Origin: Bacteroides sp.
Lineage (GTDB): Bacteria; Bacteroidota; Bacteroidia; Bacteroidales; Bacteroidaceae
Length of the DNA: 62,096 nucleotides
Reading direction: 5' to 3'
Assembly: GCA_017471925.1 (NCBI GenBank)
Contig: JAFURM010000034.1
Location: 1 to 62,096 of the forward strand
Part shown: in pieces, positions 16,036 to 24,513 of the stretch
Layout of the letters: each line of letters begins with the position of its first letter
How positions within the stretch are numbered: the first letter of the stretch is position 1
Made by a program: the position numbers and the translations under genes
The notes under the pieces: generated by a model
The model's database searches: none
What the model saw: the letters and a program-made list of their open reading frames with translations, nothing else
Told to the model about the DNA's origin: nothing

Positions 16036-17961
16036 ATGAACTACGGATTCGTGAAAGTGGCGGCTGCAGTGCCCCGCGTGAAGGTGGCCGACTGCAAGTT
16101 CAATGCCTCGCAGGTTGAGAAGGAGATTATCATTGCCGATGGCAAGGGTGTGCAAATCATGGTGTTCCCCGAGTTGTGCCTCACGGGTTATACGTGTGGC
16201 GACCTCTTTGCCCAGCAGCTGTTGCTGGAAGAGGCTGAAATGGCGCTGATGCAAGTGCTGAACAACACACGCCAACTGGACATCATCTCCATCCTGGGCC
16301 TGCCCGTGGCCCTGAAGGGAGCCTTGCTGAATGCGGCCGTAGTGATTCAGCGCGGACGGATTCTGGGGGTAGTGCCCAAGACCTATCTGCCCAACTACAA
16401 GGAGTTTTACGAGAAGCGTTGGTTCACGTCGGGTAGCGAGGTGGAAGAGACGGTCATTCGCCTGTGCGGTCAAATGACGGGACTGGAAAGTAACCAGCTG
16501 TTTGAAACCTCGGACACGACCTTCAGCGTGGAAATCTGTGAGGATCTGTGGGCTCCCATACCGCCCAGTTCCCACCTGGCCATGGAGAATGCGGAAATCA
16601 TCTTCAATCTTTCGGCGTGCAATGAGGCTATCGGCAAGCACGCCTACCTGAAGCAGCTCATCGCCCAACAGTCTGCACGCTGCATTGCAGGCTATGTCTA
16701 CAGCTCATGCGGCTTTGGCGAATCTACTACGGATGTGGTGTTTGGCGGAAACGGGCTGATTTACGAAAACGGCACACTGTTGGCCGAGAGCAAGCGATTC
16801 TCCTTTGACGAACAGATGGTAGTGAGCGAAATAGACGTGGAACGCCTGCGTACTGAGCGTCGGGTGAATACCACTTTCGCTGCCTGCCGTAACCTTAACT
16901 CCCGTCCATATTTCCAATCTGTTGCGACAGAACCGGTCAATAACCGCGACCTTTACCTGACACGTACCTTTAACCCGCTGCCTTTTGTTCCCCAAGGGGA
17001 GCAGTTGCACGAACGTTGCGAGGAAATCTTCTCCATACAAGTCTCCGGACTGGCCCAACGCCTGTTGCATACGCAAGCCAAGAGTGCAGTGGTGGGCATC
17101 TCGGGCGGACTGGACTCCACGCTGGCCTTGCTGGTCTGCGTGAAGACTTTCGACAAACTGGGCTGGTCGCGTAAGGGGATTATCGGAGTCACCATGCCCG
17201 GATTCGGCACGACCGACCGCACCTATACCAATGCCCTCTGCCTGATGAATGCCTTGGGTGTGACGGTGCGTGAGGTGAGCATCAAGGCTGCCTGCCTGCA
17301 ACACTTTGAGGACATCGGTCACGACGTGACGCAGCACGATGTGGTCTACGAAAACTCGCAGGCCCGTGAACGCACGCAGATACTGATGGACATCGCCAAC
17401 CAGACGTGGGGCATGGTGGTAGGCACGGGTGACCTCTCGGAACTGGCTTTGGGATGGGCCACGTATAATGGCGACCACATGTCTATGTATGGCGTGAATG
17501 CCGGGGTGCCCAAGACACTGGTGAAGCATCTGGTGAAGTGGGTGGCCGAGCATGACATTGACATGGCGGCACGCACTACGCTGCTCGACATCGTGGACAC
17601 TCCCATCAGCCCGGAACTGATTCCTGCCGATGAGCATGGCAACATCAAGCAGATAACGGAAGACCTGGTGGGACCCTACGAGCTGCACGACTTTTTCCTC
17701 TACTACTTCCTTCGCTGCCACTTCCGGCCGGCCAAAATCTACTTCCTGGCTGTACGTACTTTCAAGGGACAGTATGACGAACCCACCATCAAGAAGTGGC
17801 TGGGCGTCTTCTGCCGACGCTTCTTCAACCAGCAGTTCAAACGCTCCTGCCTGCCCGACGGGCCCAAGGTGGGAAGCATTTCCATCAGTCCGCGCGGTGA
17901 CTGGCGCATGCCGAGCGATGCCGTGTCTACGGCCTGGCTGAAGGAAGTGGAGGAACTGTAA
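16036..17961 (+). CDS. nadE: glutamine-dependent NAD+ synthetase
   Basis: NadE amidates nicotinic acid adenine dinucleotide to NAD+. The 641-residue product is the two-domain glutamine-dependent type. The N-terminal nitrilase-type amidase has a catalytic triad at E46 (FPELCLTGY), K115 (VPKTYLPNY) and C168 (VEICEDLW). The C-terminal synthetase has the PP-loop SGGLDST at 356-362. Length agrees with two-domain family members. The last 35 bp overlap the convergent solute-binding-protein gene on the other strand. Confidence 0.96.
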   Translation: MNYGFVKVAAAVPRVKVADCKFNASQVEKEIIIADGKGVQIMVFPELCLTGYTCGDLFAQQLLLEEAEMALMQVLNNTRQLDIISILGLPVALKGALLNAAVVIQRGRILGVVPKTYLPNYKEFYEKRWFTSGSEVEETVIRLCGQMTGLESNQLFETSDTTFSVEICEDLWAPIPPSSHLAMENAEIIFNLSACNEAIGKHAYLKQLIAQQSARCIAGYVYSSCGFGESTTDVVFGGNGLIYENGTLLAESKRFSFDEQMVVSEIDVERLRTERRVNTTFAACRNLNSRPYFQSVATEPVNNRDLYLTRTFNPLPFVPQGEQLHERCEEIFSIQVSGLAQRLLHTQAKSAVVGISGGLDSTLALLVCVKTFDKLGWSRKGIIGVTMPGFGTTDRTYTNALCLMNALGVTVREVSIKAACLQHFEDIGHDVTQHDVVYENSQARERTQILMDIANQTWGMVVGTGDLSELALGWATYNGDHMSMYGVNAGVPKTLVKHLVKWVAEHDIDMAARTTLLDIVDTPISPELIPADEHGNIKQITEDLVGPYELHDFFLYYFLRCHFRPAKIYFLAVRTFKGQYDEPTIKKWLGVFCRRFFNQQFKRSCLPDGPKVGSISISPRGDWRMPSDAVSTAWLKEVEEL

Positions 17962-18787
17962 GCGGGATGGTGGCGTGATACTTCTTGTTGAGTGTCTTGT
18001 AGGTCGGAGTGGTGATGAACTGCTCTAACCAGGTGTCAAGGCTGTCTAAAAGGACGGGCGACTGCTTGCTTACTCCCCATGAATAGAACTGGGTGAAACT
18101 GATGGCTGTGTGGATGTCAATCTGTGGCAGACTGTCGGCTGCCGCATGGGCTATGGCTTCGCTGCACACGGCATAGTCTATGTCACCGTGGGCCACCATG
18201 GCAATCAGTTGTTCGGAGCCATACTTTTCCACCTCTTTTATATATATGGTGTCGCCTATCTCACTGGCCAGGTTGTGGATGCGTGAGATGATGGGAGACC
18301 CTTTCACCACGTGCAGGGTCTTGCCGGCCAGGTCTATCTGGCTCTTGACGAAGAGGGAATCGTCATCAGAGGTTGCCTTGCGCTGCACCAATACCTGCCT
18401 GTTCAGCATGATGGGGCGGGTGAGGAGCAGGGTGTCTTTCAACTCACTGGTGGACAGGATGCCATAGGCAATGACATCGAAACGGCCGTCGGCCAGTCCT
18501 TGCAGACGTTCTTCATGACTCATGACAGGCGTGATGGCCACTTGCAGGCCGTGGTCGCGTGCAAAGGCTTCAATCAGGTGGTAATGGAATCCTGAAACGG
18601 TGTCGCCGTCCACGTAGAAACTGACGGCATTATACTCCGTGGCTGCGCGAAGCACTCCCTCTTCCCGGATGGCTTCATAGTCGCGCGGTCCCTGCACTTC
18701 CTTACGCGGGGAGGACGGCATGAACAGGTAGACCACAAGAGAGCCTGCAAGAGCCAGAAGAAGATATTTCAGGAGTCTGCGCTTCAT
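17927..18787 (-). CDS. membrane-anchored solute-binding protein (SBP family 3)
   Basis: A 286-residue protein with one N-terminal hydrophobic segment (LLKYLLLALAGSLVVYLFM) preceded by basic residues. It is followed by a family 3 extracellular solute-binding domain (about 40-270), as in amino-acid ABC transporters and the N-terminal half of MltF. No ABC transporter genes are adjacent and no lytic transglycosylase domain follows, so it may sense or bind ligand rather than deliver it. It lies 16 nt downstream of the putative porin gene, so both are probably envelope components of one transcript. Its 3' end runs 35 bp into the nadE gene on the opposite strand. Confidence 0.8.
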   Translation of the reverse strand: MKRRLLKYLLLALAGSLVVYLFMPSSPRKEVQGPRDYEAIREEGVLRAATEYNAVSFYVDGDTVSGFHYHLIEAFARDHGLQVAITPVMSHEERLQGLADGRFDVIAYGILSTSELKDTLLLTRPIMLNRQVLVQRKATSDDDSLFVKSQIDLAGKTLHVVKGSPIISRIHNLASEIGDTIYIKEVEKYGSEQLIAMVAHGDIDYAVCSEAIAHAAADSLPQIDIHTAISFTQFYSWGVSKQSPVLLDSLDTWLEQFITTPTYKTLNKKYHATIPLTVPPLPSARP

Positions 18788-18803
18788 CGTCGGTCAGCTT
18801 TCG

Positions 18804-21044
18804 TCAGTCATAGAAGTTCCACGACACGCCTATCTTCAGCAGGCGCGGGTTGATGGGGTAGTGGGGCACGAGGAAATAGTTGCGGCTGCCCATGCCGGCA
18901 TTGACGTGATACATCATGACGAAGATGCGGGTGCGCTTCAGTTGCAGGTTGGCATAGACGTTCACGATGGGGTAGCCGCCAATCTCCACACGGTCGCTTT
19001 CGGACTGCAGGTTGAATTGCTGGATGGCGGGTGTATAGGCCGGGGCATAGTATTTGCTGAAGTAGCGCACGTCGGCACCGAGTTGCACAGTCAGTACCTT
19101 CTTGGCCACCTTGGTCAGCAGGTAGAGGTTATGATAGAGCGAGAGTTGGGGTAGGGGAAGTACCGTTTCGTTGCTCGTCTTCTGCCACGTCACCGTGTTG
19201 TCCAAGTGGAAGATGCCCAAGTTGAAGTTCTGGTTCAGTGAGGCCGAGAGCACTTGTATGTTGCCGTCGTGCTGTGCAGGCAGGGCGTTCTGGTCAAAGT
19301 AGGTGTAGTTCTTCAAGTTCTCCACACCGGCACGCAGGTTGGTGCCCCAGCGGGCCACGTTCAGCTCGCCTTCCACACGGATGCGGAACTCCTTGTCCAT
19401 GTTGTCGTTGTCCCAATAGAAGTGGTTGGAGTGATAGTGGCGCATGTAGAAGGAGGGGAGTGTGTTGGTGACGTGGCCGCGTGCACGGAAGTTCACTGTG
19501 TCCTTCCACAGGCGGAAGTTCAGGTCCATCTCGCCATGCAGGCGGAACTGTCCGGTTGCCTTGTCCATGATGCCCACTTCACCGTCCACCTTGTAGTGCA
19601 GGGTCTTGCCCTGCCGCTTGGCCAACTCACCGCCCACGAACACCTCTTGCTCGCTGTAGCGCACGGGCAGTTTGCGGTCGCCCAGTGTGTCGGCCATCAT
19701 GTCATAGCGGCTGTACTTATGGGAGATATAGGCCGTCAGACCGGCTTTGGCATATTTGTTGAATCCTTCAAGCAGTGCCAGACCTACGGTGTTCTTCACG
19801 CTGAAGGCCACGGTGGTGTCGTTGCTCATACCCGTCTGATAGTAGGTGTGGGCATAGGTATTGCCCGGTTCGGTGGAGGCTTTGAAGCGGTGGCTGGAAC
19901 GCTCCACTTTCACGGTGTGGATGATGCTGGTCACAGGGATGAACTCATAGGTCACGGTGGTGTCCATGAGTGATGCCGGCTGGAGCTGCCTCAGACTGTC
20001 GGGCAGGGAGGCCATGAGTGAATCCCGGGAGAGGCTGTCGGTCATCAGACCGGTAGGGAGTGGCATGGGGGCTGTCGGCTGTTCCGTTGCCGGACCTTCT
20101 GCTGCAGGACGGGACGGTGTGGCTGCAGACGGCCGTTGTGGGGATGTGGGAGTCTTCTTCTCGGTCAGCTTGATGTTCTTCTTGTTGAAGCCCATGCGGT
20201 AGCGGTGGGTCAGATAGACAAAGAAGTCGTGGTTACGGTTGGAGGTCCCGTCGAATCTGACAGGTATGTTGCTCGATTCGTACTGCTTCTTGCCGTCGGC
20301 CATGTTTTCGGGACGGGTGATGTACTGGTCGTCGGTGATGCCGCCGTTCTCGTTCATCTTCAGGAAGAAGTTGTTGTAGGTGGCGTGCAGCTGATACTTC
20401 TCGCCGATGTAGCTGGCAAAGATGCCGGCATTGAAGTGGGCGGTGGACTGGTTGGCATAGAGTCCGCGTCCGTAGAGGTAGTCAATGTTGAAACCGAAGG
20501 CAAAACGCTTGTTGACGTTGGTGGAGAAGTAGGACTTGAAACGCTCCTCACCGTTTATCTTGTTGCCGGCCTTGTAGTAGGTGAGGTTACTGTAAGGGAT
20601 ATTGCTGTTGGTGTATTTCACCTGGTCGGGGCGTATGAAGAAGCTGGAGAAGGGCTGCATGAAGATGGTCGGTTCCTGTTCGCCGCGCTCAAAGAAGATG
20701 CGCGATAGGCGCGGTGAGCCCAGGTTGCCCAAGTAGTTGTAGTGTCCGTACATGCCCTCCACAAGGTTGCTGTTCTGGAAGTTCAGTGTGACGGTGTCTA
20801 CGGGTATCATGATTTGCTCGCCTAACTTTTCACTGACGCGCCACATGTAGAGCTTGGGGGGCAGGCTCTGTATCTCGGTGGAGTCGTTGTTGAGGTTGTC
20901 GGGCAGGGCGTTGGGGTCAATCTGATTGCCAAACCTGTCACGGTTGCTCATGGCGGCATTTCCGGTGTTCATCAGTCTGGTTTGTGCCCACGCGCCGGTT
21001 ATGCCCACGAGAAGTAATATGTAAATCAGTGTAATTCGTTTCAT
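18804..21044 (-). CDS. putative outer-membrane porin
   Basis: A 746-residue exported protein with signal peptide (KRITLIYILLLVGITGAWAQ) and a long beta-rich body. It resembles the 'putative porin' family of Bacteroidetes (Porin_10). A low-complexity Pro/Ser/Ala/Thr insert near residues 300-345 probably forms an external or periplasmic loop. The C-terminus ends in alternating aromatic residues (VSWNFYD), typical of an outer-membrane beta strand. I start at 21044; the longer ATG at 21083 would lie upstream of the likely -7 box. It is the first gene of a pair with the solute-binding protein. Confidence 0.78.
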   Translation of the reverse strand: MKRITLIYILLLVGITGAWAQTRLMNTGNAAMSNRDRFGNQIDPNALPDNLNNDSTEIQSLPPKLYMWRVSEKLGEQIMIPVDTVTLNFQNSNLVEGMYGHYNYLGNLGSPRLSRIFFERGEQEPTIFMQPFSSFFIRPDQVKYTNSNIPYSNLTYYKAGNKINGEERFKSYFSTNVNKRFAFGFNIDYLYGRGLYANQSTAHFNAGIFASYIGEKYQLHATYNNFFLKMNENGGITDDQYITRPENMADGKKQYESSNIPVRFDGTSNRNHDFFVYLTHRYRMGFNKKNIKLTEKKTPTSPQRPSAATPSRPAAEGPATEQPTAPMPLPTGLMTDSLSRDSLMASLPDSLRQLQPASLMDTTVTYEFIPVTSIIHTVKVERSSHRFKASTEPGNTYAHTYYQTGMSNDTTVAFSVKNTVGLALLEGFNKYAKAGLTAYISHKYSRYDMMADTLGDRKLPVRYSEQEVFVGGELAKRQGKTLHYKVDGEVGIMDKATGQFRLHGEMDLNFRLWKDTVNFRARGHVTNTLPSFYMRHYHSNHFYWDNDNMDKEFRIRVEGELNVARWGTNLRAGVENLKNYTYFDQNALPAQHDGNIQVLSASLNQNFNLGIFHLDNTVTWQKTSNETVLPLPQLSLYHNLYLLTKVAKKVLTVQLGADVRYFSKYYAPAYTPAIQQFNLQSESDRVEIGGYPIVNVYANLQLKRTRIFVMMYHVNAGMGSRNYFLVPHYPINPRLLKIGVSWNFYD

Positions 21045-21053
21045 AACAGGGGA

Positions 21054-21061
21054 CAAAGATA
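21054..21061 (-). promoter_or_regulatory. possible -7 box of the porin gene
   Basis: TATCTTTG on the minus strand, only 9 nt before the ATG at 21044. It would give a very short leader. A weaker box (TTATTTTG) lies ~25 nt further upstream. Confidence 0.4.
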
Positions 21062-21172
21062 GTGCAAAGCGTGGGCACTGCAAAATAAGCTCTCTGATAT
21101 TTATAAACTTTTAGGTGCAAATCGTGTCCTGATTTTGCCTGGAAACTATTTGAAAGTGGACTGTATATGAAT

Positions 21173-21249
21173 TTAGGCACGGATGGCACGGAACATACAA
21201 TTTTATATATACACATAAAACCGTAAAAATCCGTGCCATCCGTGCCTAA
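21173..21249. repeat. dispersed iteron palindrome, copy C (perfect 20-bp arms)
   Basis: TTAGGCACGGATGGCACGGA (21173-21192) is exactly repeated in inverse at 21230-21249. Both arms carry GG/CC where the other copies carry TA. It lies 25 nt from the stop codon of the oxidoreductase gamma gene. Confidence 0.9.
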
Positions 21250-21274
21250 CAGGAATGGGTAATTCAAAATGTGC

Positions 21275-21817
21275 TTAGACTTCCTTGATCAGCTCCATGC
21301 CACGCTTGATAGCCTCTTCGTTCATGGGAATGAGGTGGTGGTGACGCTCGGGCAGAGTCTTCTTCAGTCCTTTCAGTACGCTCTCTAAGCTGACCATAGG
21401 CTTCAGTTTCAGCAGGCCGCCCAAAACAATCATATTGAACGCCTTGGCGTTGTTCATCTCGTTGGCGGCATCCATGGCATCAATGCGATACACCTTGATG
21501 TCCTTGCGGGTAGGCGGGTTGATGATGCCGTAACCGTCGTAGATCAGTATGCCGCCGGGCTTCACCTTGCTTTCGAATTTCTCTAAGGAGGGCTGGTTCA
21601 GGATGATGGCGGCGTCATAGCTACTGAGGATGGGGGAGGAGATCTTGTCATCGCTGACGATGACAGTGACGTTGGCTGTTCCGCCACGCTGTTCGGGGCC
21701 GTATGCAGGCATCCAGGTCACTTCCTTGCCTTCCATCAGACCCGAGTAGGCCAGAATCTTGCCCATGGAGAGGACGCCTTGTCCTCCAAAACCTGCTATG
21801 ATGATTTCTTCTTTCAT
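21275..21817 (-). CDS. 2-oxoacid:ferredoxin oxidoreductase, gamma subunit
   Basis: A 180-residue POR-gamma domain protein (IIIAGFGGQGVLSMGKILAYSG at the N-terminus, then GPEQRGGTANVTV). It is one of the subunits of a CoA-dependent 2-oxoacid:ferredoxin oxidoreductase, which decarboxylates a 2-oxoacid and passes electrons to ferredoxin, or runs in reverse to carboxylate acyl-CoA. Start chosen at 21817 (MKEEIIIAG); 42 upstream in-frame codons have no family support and reach into the beta gene. It is the last gene of a six-gene operon. Substrate is most likely 2-oxoisovalerate or 2-oxoglutarate. Confidence 0.9.
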   Translation of the reverse strand: MKEEIIIAGFGGQGVLSMGKILAYSGLMEGKEVTWMPAYGPEQRGGTANVTVIVSDDKISSPILSSYDAAIILNQPSLEKFESKVKPGGILIYDGYGIINPPTRKDIKVYRIDAMDAANEMNNAKAFNMIVLGGLLKLKPMVSLESVLKGLKKTLPERHHHLIPMNEEAIKRGMELIKEV

Positions 21818-21855
21818 TGCTAATAATCTTTTGGTGTTGACGGTTCGTTGTGCAA

Positions 21856-22617
21856 TCACTTGTCCTTCAGGTCGCCTAAGGGGTAGAAGGGGAACATGTT
21901 CTCTTCCATCCACTTGTTGGCCTTTTCGGGCGACAGTTTCCACCCGGAGTTGCAGGTGGAGACAATCTCCACGAGGTTGCTGCCTTTGCCGGCCAATGAG
22001 TTTTCAAAGGCTTTGCGCAGAGCCTTCTTGGCCTTGCGTATGGCAGCCACGGTGTGTACGCTCTGTCGGGTCACGTAGGCAGTGCCTTCCAGTTGTACGG
22101 CCAGGTCGGCCATCTTCAGGGGATAGCCGTGCAGATGTACGTCGCGTCCATAGGGGCAGGTGGCGGTCTTCTGTCCCACGAGGGTAGTGGGAGCCATCTG
22201 TCCGCCCGTCATGCCATAGATGGCGTTGTTGATGAAGATAATCGTGATGTTTTCTCCACGGTTCAGGGCATGGATGGTCTCGGCCGTACCGATGCAGGCC
22301 AGGTCACCGTCACCCTGATAGGTGAAGACCAGACGGTCGGGCCACAGGCGTTTGAGGGCTGTGGCCAATGCGGGAGCACGTCCGTGGGCAGCCTCCTGCC
22401 AGTCTATGTCAAGATACTTGTAGGCAAATACGGCACATCCCACAGGGGACACACCGATGGTCTTCTCTTCCATCCCCATCTCCTCAATGACTTCGGCAAT
22501 GAGCTTGTGCACCACGCCGTGACTGCATCCCGGGCAGTAGTGCATGGGGGTGTCGTTCATGAGAGCCGGCTTTTGATAGACCAGGTTCTCGGGCTTCATT
22601 ATTTCTTCTCTTGTCAT
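21856..22617 (-). CDS. 2-oxoacid:ferredoxin oxidoreductase, beta subunit (TPP-binding)
   Basis: A 253-residue thiamine-diphosphate-binding subunit. The TPP/Mg motif runs from GDGDLACIG to NNAIYGMTGGQ. MHYCPGCSHGVVHKL and GVSPVGCAVF near the N-terminus are typical of Kor/Vor beta chains. No ferredoxin domain is fused, in line with the separate ferredoxin gene of the operon. I start at 22617 (MTREEIMKPE); codons upstream overlap the small membrane protein gene. The intergenic gap to that small gene is 5 nt. Confidence 0.92.
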   Translation of the reverse strand: MTREEIMKPENLVYQKPALMNDTPMHYCPGCSHGVVHKLIAEVIEEMGMEEKTIGVSPVGCAVFAYKYLDIDWQEAAHGRAPALATALKRLWPDRLVFTYQGDGDLACIGTAETIHALNRGENITIIFINNAIYGMTGGQMAPTTLVGQKTATCPYGRDVHLHGYPLKMADLAVQLEGTAYVTRQSVHTVAAIRKAKKALRKAFENSLAGKGSNLVEIVSTCNSGWKLSPEKANKWMEENMFPFYPLGDLKDK

Positions 22618-22622
22618 AATCG

Positions 22623-22793
22623 TTATCTGTTGGTGAATCTGATGAAGAACTCCATGAACTTCACGAATATCGCAGCGGCACATACGTAGATGAACAGTTT
22701 GAAGTCATCGGCCACAAAGTAGATGATGATGGCTATGGGAGCGAGTATCAGGAAGAGCAGATTCAGTATGTTTCTTATCTTATCTGGATTCAT
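22623..22793 (-). CDS. 56-residue membrane protein inside the oxidoreductase operon
   Basis: A short ORF (MNPDKIRNILNLLFLI... ending FFIRFTNR) fills the gap between the alpha and beta genes, with 17 nt before it and 5 nt after. It has two predicted transmembrane helices (about 8-27 and 32-50) joined by ADDF. The tight spacing and full use of the gap argue that it is real. It may tether the oxidoreductase to the inner membrane or assist assembly; this is a guess from context. I recognise no named family. Confidence 0.75.
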   Translation of the reverse strand: MNPDKIRNILNLLFLILAPIAIIIYFVADDFKLFIYVCAAAIFVKFMEFFIRFTNR

Positions 22794-22810
22794 CTTTCGG
22801 AAATCGTTGG

Positions 22811-23890
22811 TTATTCACTCAGTTGTTTCAGGGCGGTCACAATCTCGTCGGGGTCGGGTACGATGCCGCCCAGACGACCGAAATGTTCCACAGGTACCTT
22901 CCCGTTCACGGCGAGGCGTACGTCTTCTACCATCTGTCCGGCATTCAGTTCGGGCACCAAGATGCCTTTCAGGTGATCGGTGTGACGGTCAATGGCCTTG
23001 CTGGGGAAGGGCCACAGGGTGATGGGGCGCAGGATGCCTACCTTGATACCGGCTTCACGCGCCAGTTCCATAGCCTTCTGGCTGATGCGTGCCATGGAGC
23101 CGAAAGCCACGATGAGATAGTCGGCATCGTCGCAGGCAATCTCTTCGAAGCGCACTTCGTTTTCTTCAATCTCCTTGTATTTGGCCTGGAAGCGCAGGTT
23201 GTTCTGCTCCATCTCTTCGGGTTTCAGTTCCAGCGAGGTGATGATGTTGGGACGGCGTGTCTTGCTGCGTCCTGTTGTGGCCCAAGGACATTGGGCTATC
23301 AGTTCGGCTTCGCTGCGTCGGGGCTTTTGGGGCGGAAGCACCACCTTTTCCATCATCTGTCCAATGACACCGTCGGCCAGGATGATGGCCGGATTGCGGT
23401 ATTTGAAGGCCAGTTCGAATCCCAGTCCTACGAAGTCGGCCATCTCTTGCACCGAGGCAGGTGCCAGGGCTATGAGGCGATAGTCGCCGTGTCCACCTCC
23501 CTTTACCGTCTGGAAATAGTCGGCCTGACTGGGCTGGATGGTTCCCAATCCCGGACCACCGCGCATCACGTTCACGATAAGTGCCGGCAGTTCTGCTCCG
23601 GCCAGATAGGAGATGCCTTCCTGTTTCAGGCTGACACCGGGGCTGGAAGATGAAGTCATCACCATCTTTCCGCTTCCGGCACCGCCGTATACCATGTTGA
23701 TTGCCGCCACTTCGCTCTCGGCTTGTAGGACTACCATACCGGTGGTCTCCCAGGGCTTCAGTTCGGCCAATGTCTCCAGCACCTCCGATTGGGGGGTGAT
23801 GGGATATCCGAAGTAGCCGTCGGCGCCACAACGGATGGCGGCGTGGGCTATGGCTTCGTTTCCTTTCATCAATACTACTTCTTCTGCCAT
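22811..23890 (-). CDS. vorB: 2-oxoacid:ferredoxin oxidoreductase, alpha subunit (VorB-like)
   Basis: A 359-residue alpha chain with the pyruvate:ferredoxin oxidoreductase core domain (GNEAIAHAAIRCGADGYFGYPITPQSE) and domain II (LIVAFGSMARISQKAMELAREAGIKVGILRP). The separate-subunit layout and length match the family annotated as 3-methyl-2-oxobutanoate dehydrogenase subunit VorB. This would link the complex to branched-chain amino-acid metabolism. A 2-oxoglutarate preference (KorA) is the main alternative. It follows the ferredoxin gene by 12 nt. Confidence 0.9.
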   Translation of the reverse strand: MAEEVVLMKGNEAIAHAAIRCGADGYFGYPITPQSEVLETLAELKPWETTGMVVLQAESEVAAINMVYGGAGSGKMVMTSSSSPGVSLKQEGISYLAGAELPALIVNVMRGGPGLGTIQPSQADYFQTVKGGGHGDYRLIALAPASVQEMADFVGLGFELAFKYRNPAIILADGVIGQMMEKVVLPPQKPRRSEAELIAQCPWATTGRSKTRRPNIITSLELKPEEMEQNNLRFQAKYKEIEENEVRFEEIACDDADYLIVAFGSMARISQKAMELAREAGIKVGILRPITLWPFPSKAIDRHTDHLKGILVPELNAGQMVEDVRLAVNGKVPVEHFGRLGGIVPDPDEIVTALKQLSE

Positions 23891-23902
23891 ATTGTCTTTT
23901 GT

Positions 23903-24133
23903 TTATTCTTCTACCTTTGCTTTATAGACCGATATACAGCCGTCGGGGCAAACCGTGGCACATGCGGCACATCCTATACAGGTATCTTCCAACACTTCGT
24001 GGGCATAGTTGTAACCCTTCACGTTCACCTCTTTGGTCAGGGCTATGACATGCAGGGGGCAGGCCACGGCGCACAGGTTACAGCCCTTGCAACGCTCGGT
24101 GTCTACCCATATAGCTCCTTTGAATTTTGCCAT
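23903..24133 (-). CDS. 2x[4Fe-4S] ferredoxin (delta) subunit
   Basis: A 76-residue ferredoxin with two CxxCxxCxxxCP motifs (CKGCNLCAVACP at ~16-27, CIGCAACATVCP at ~52-63). It carries electrons from the TPP subunit of the oxidoreductase to soluble ferredoxin. Position and spacing (12 nt to the TPR gene, 12 nt to vorB) place it in the same operon. Confidence 0.93.
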   Translation of the reverse strand: MAKFKGAIWVDTERCKGCNLCAVACPLHVIALTKEVNVKGYNYAHEVLEDTCIGCAACATVCPDGCISVYKAKVEE

Positions 24134-24145
24134 AACTTAATGCTT

Positions 24146-24421
24146 TTATTGATTGTACATATCTTTATTATAGAAGTTCAGGATGTCCATCGTCATGTTG
24201 TAGGCTTCCGAAGCCGGACTTTGGGGATTGATGTCGATGGCCTGACGGTAGTTGTTCAGTGTTTGTTGCCAATTACCCAGTTTACGGTAGGCGTTTCCCC
24301 GCAGGTAGTACAGCTGGTCCTTTTCGGGAAAATCCACTTGCAGCATTTCGTCCAACAGCTCCAATGCACGGTTGATACTGCCCTGAGTGATAAGCTCTTT
24401 GATGTGGTTCAATGACTTCAT
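24146..24421 (-). CDS. small TPR-repeat protein
   Basis: A 91-residue protein made of about two tetratricopeptide repeats (NRALELLDEMLQVDFPEKDQLYYLRGNAYRKLGNWQQTLNNYRQAIDINPQSP). TPR proteins bind other proteins. As the first gene of the oxidoreductase operon it could be an assembly or regulatory partner, but nothing in the sequence proves this. Confidence 0.85.
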   Translation of the reverse strand: MKSLNHIKELITQGSINRALELLDEMLQVDFPEKDQLYYLRGNAYRKLGNWQQTLNNYRQAIDINPQSPASEAYNMTMDILNFYNKDMYNQ

Positions 24422-24449
24422 TTCTTGGTTCTGTCTGAGTTGTCAGCGG

Positions 24450-24457
24450 CAAAGATA
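24450..24457 (-). promoter_or_regulatory. -7 box of the oxidoreductase operon
   Basis: TATCTTTG on the minus strand, 28 nt before the TPR gene start. All six genes down to 21275 can be read from it; I see no internal terminator. Confidence 0.65.
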
Positions 24458-24513
24458 GGCTTTATTCGGGAATGTAGGACACAAAATAAGCAAAATCTTT
24501 GCTCCACGGCTTT

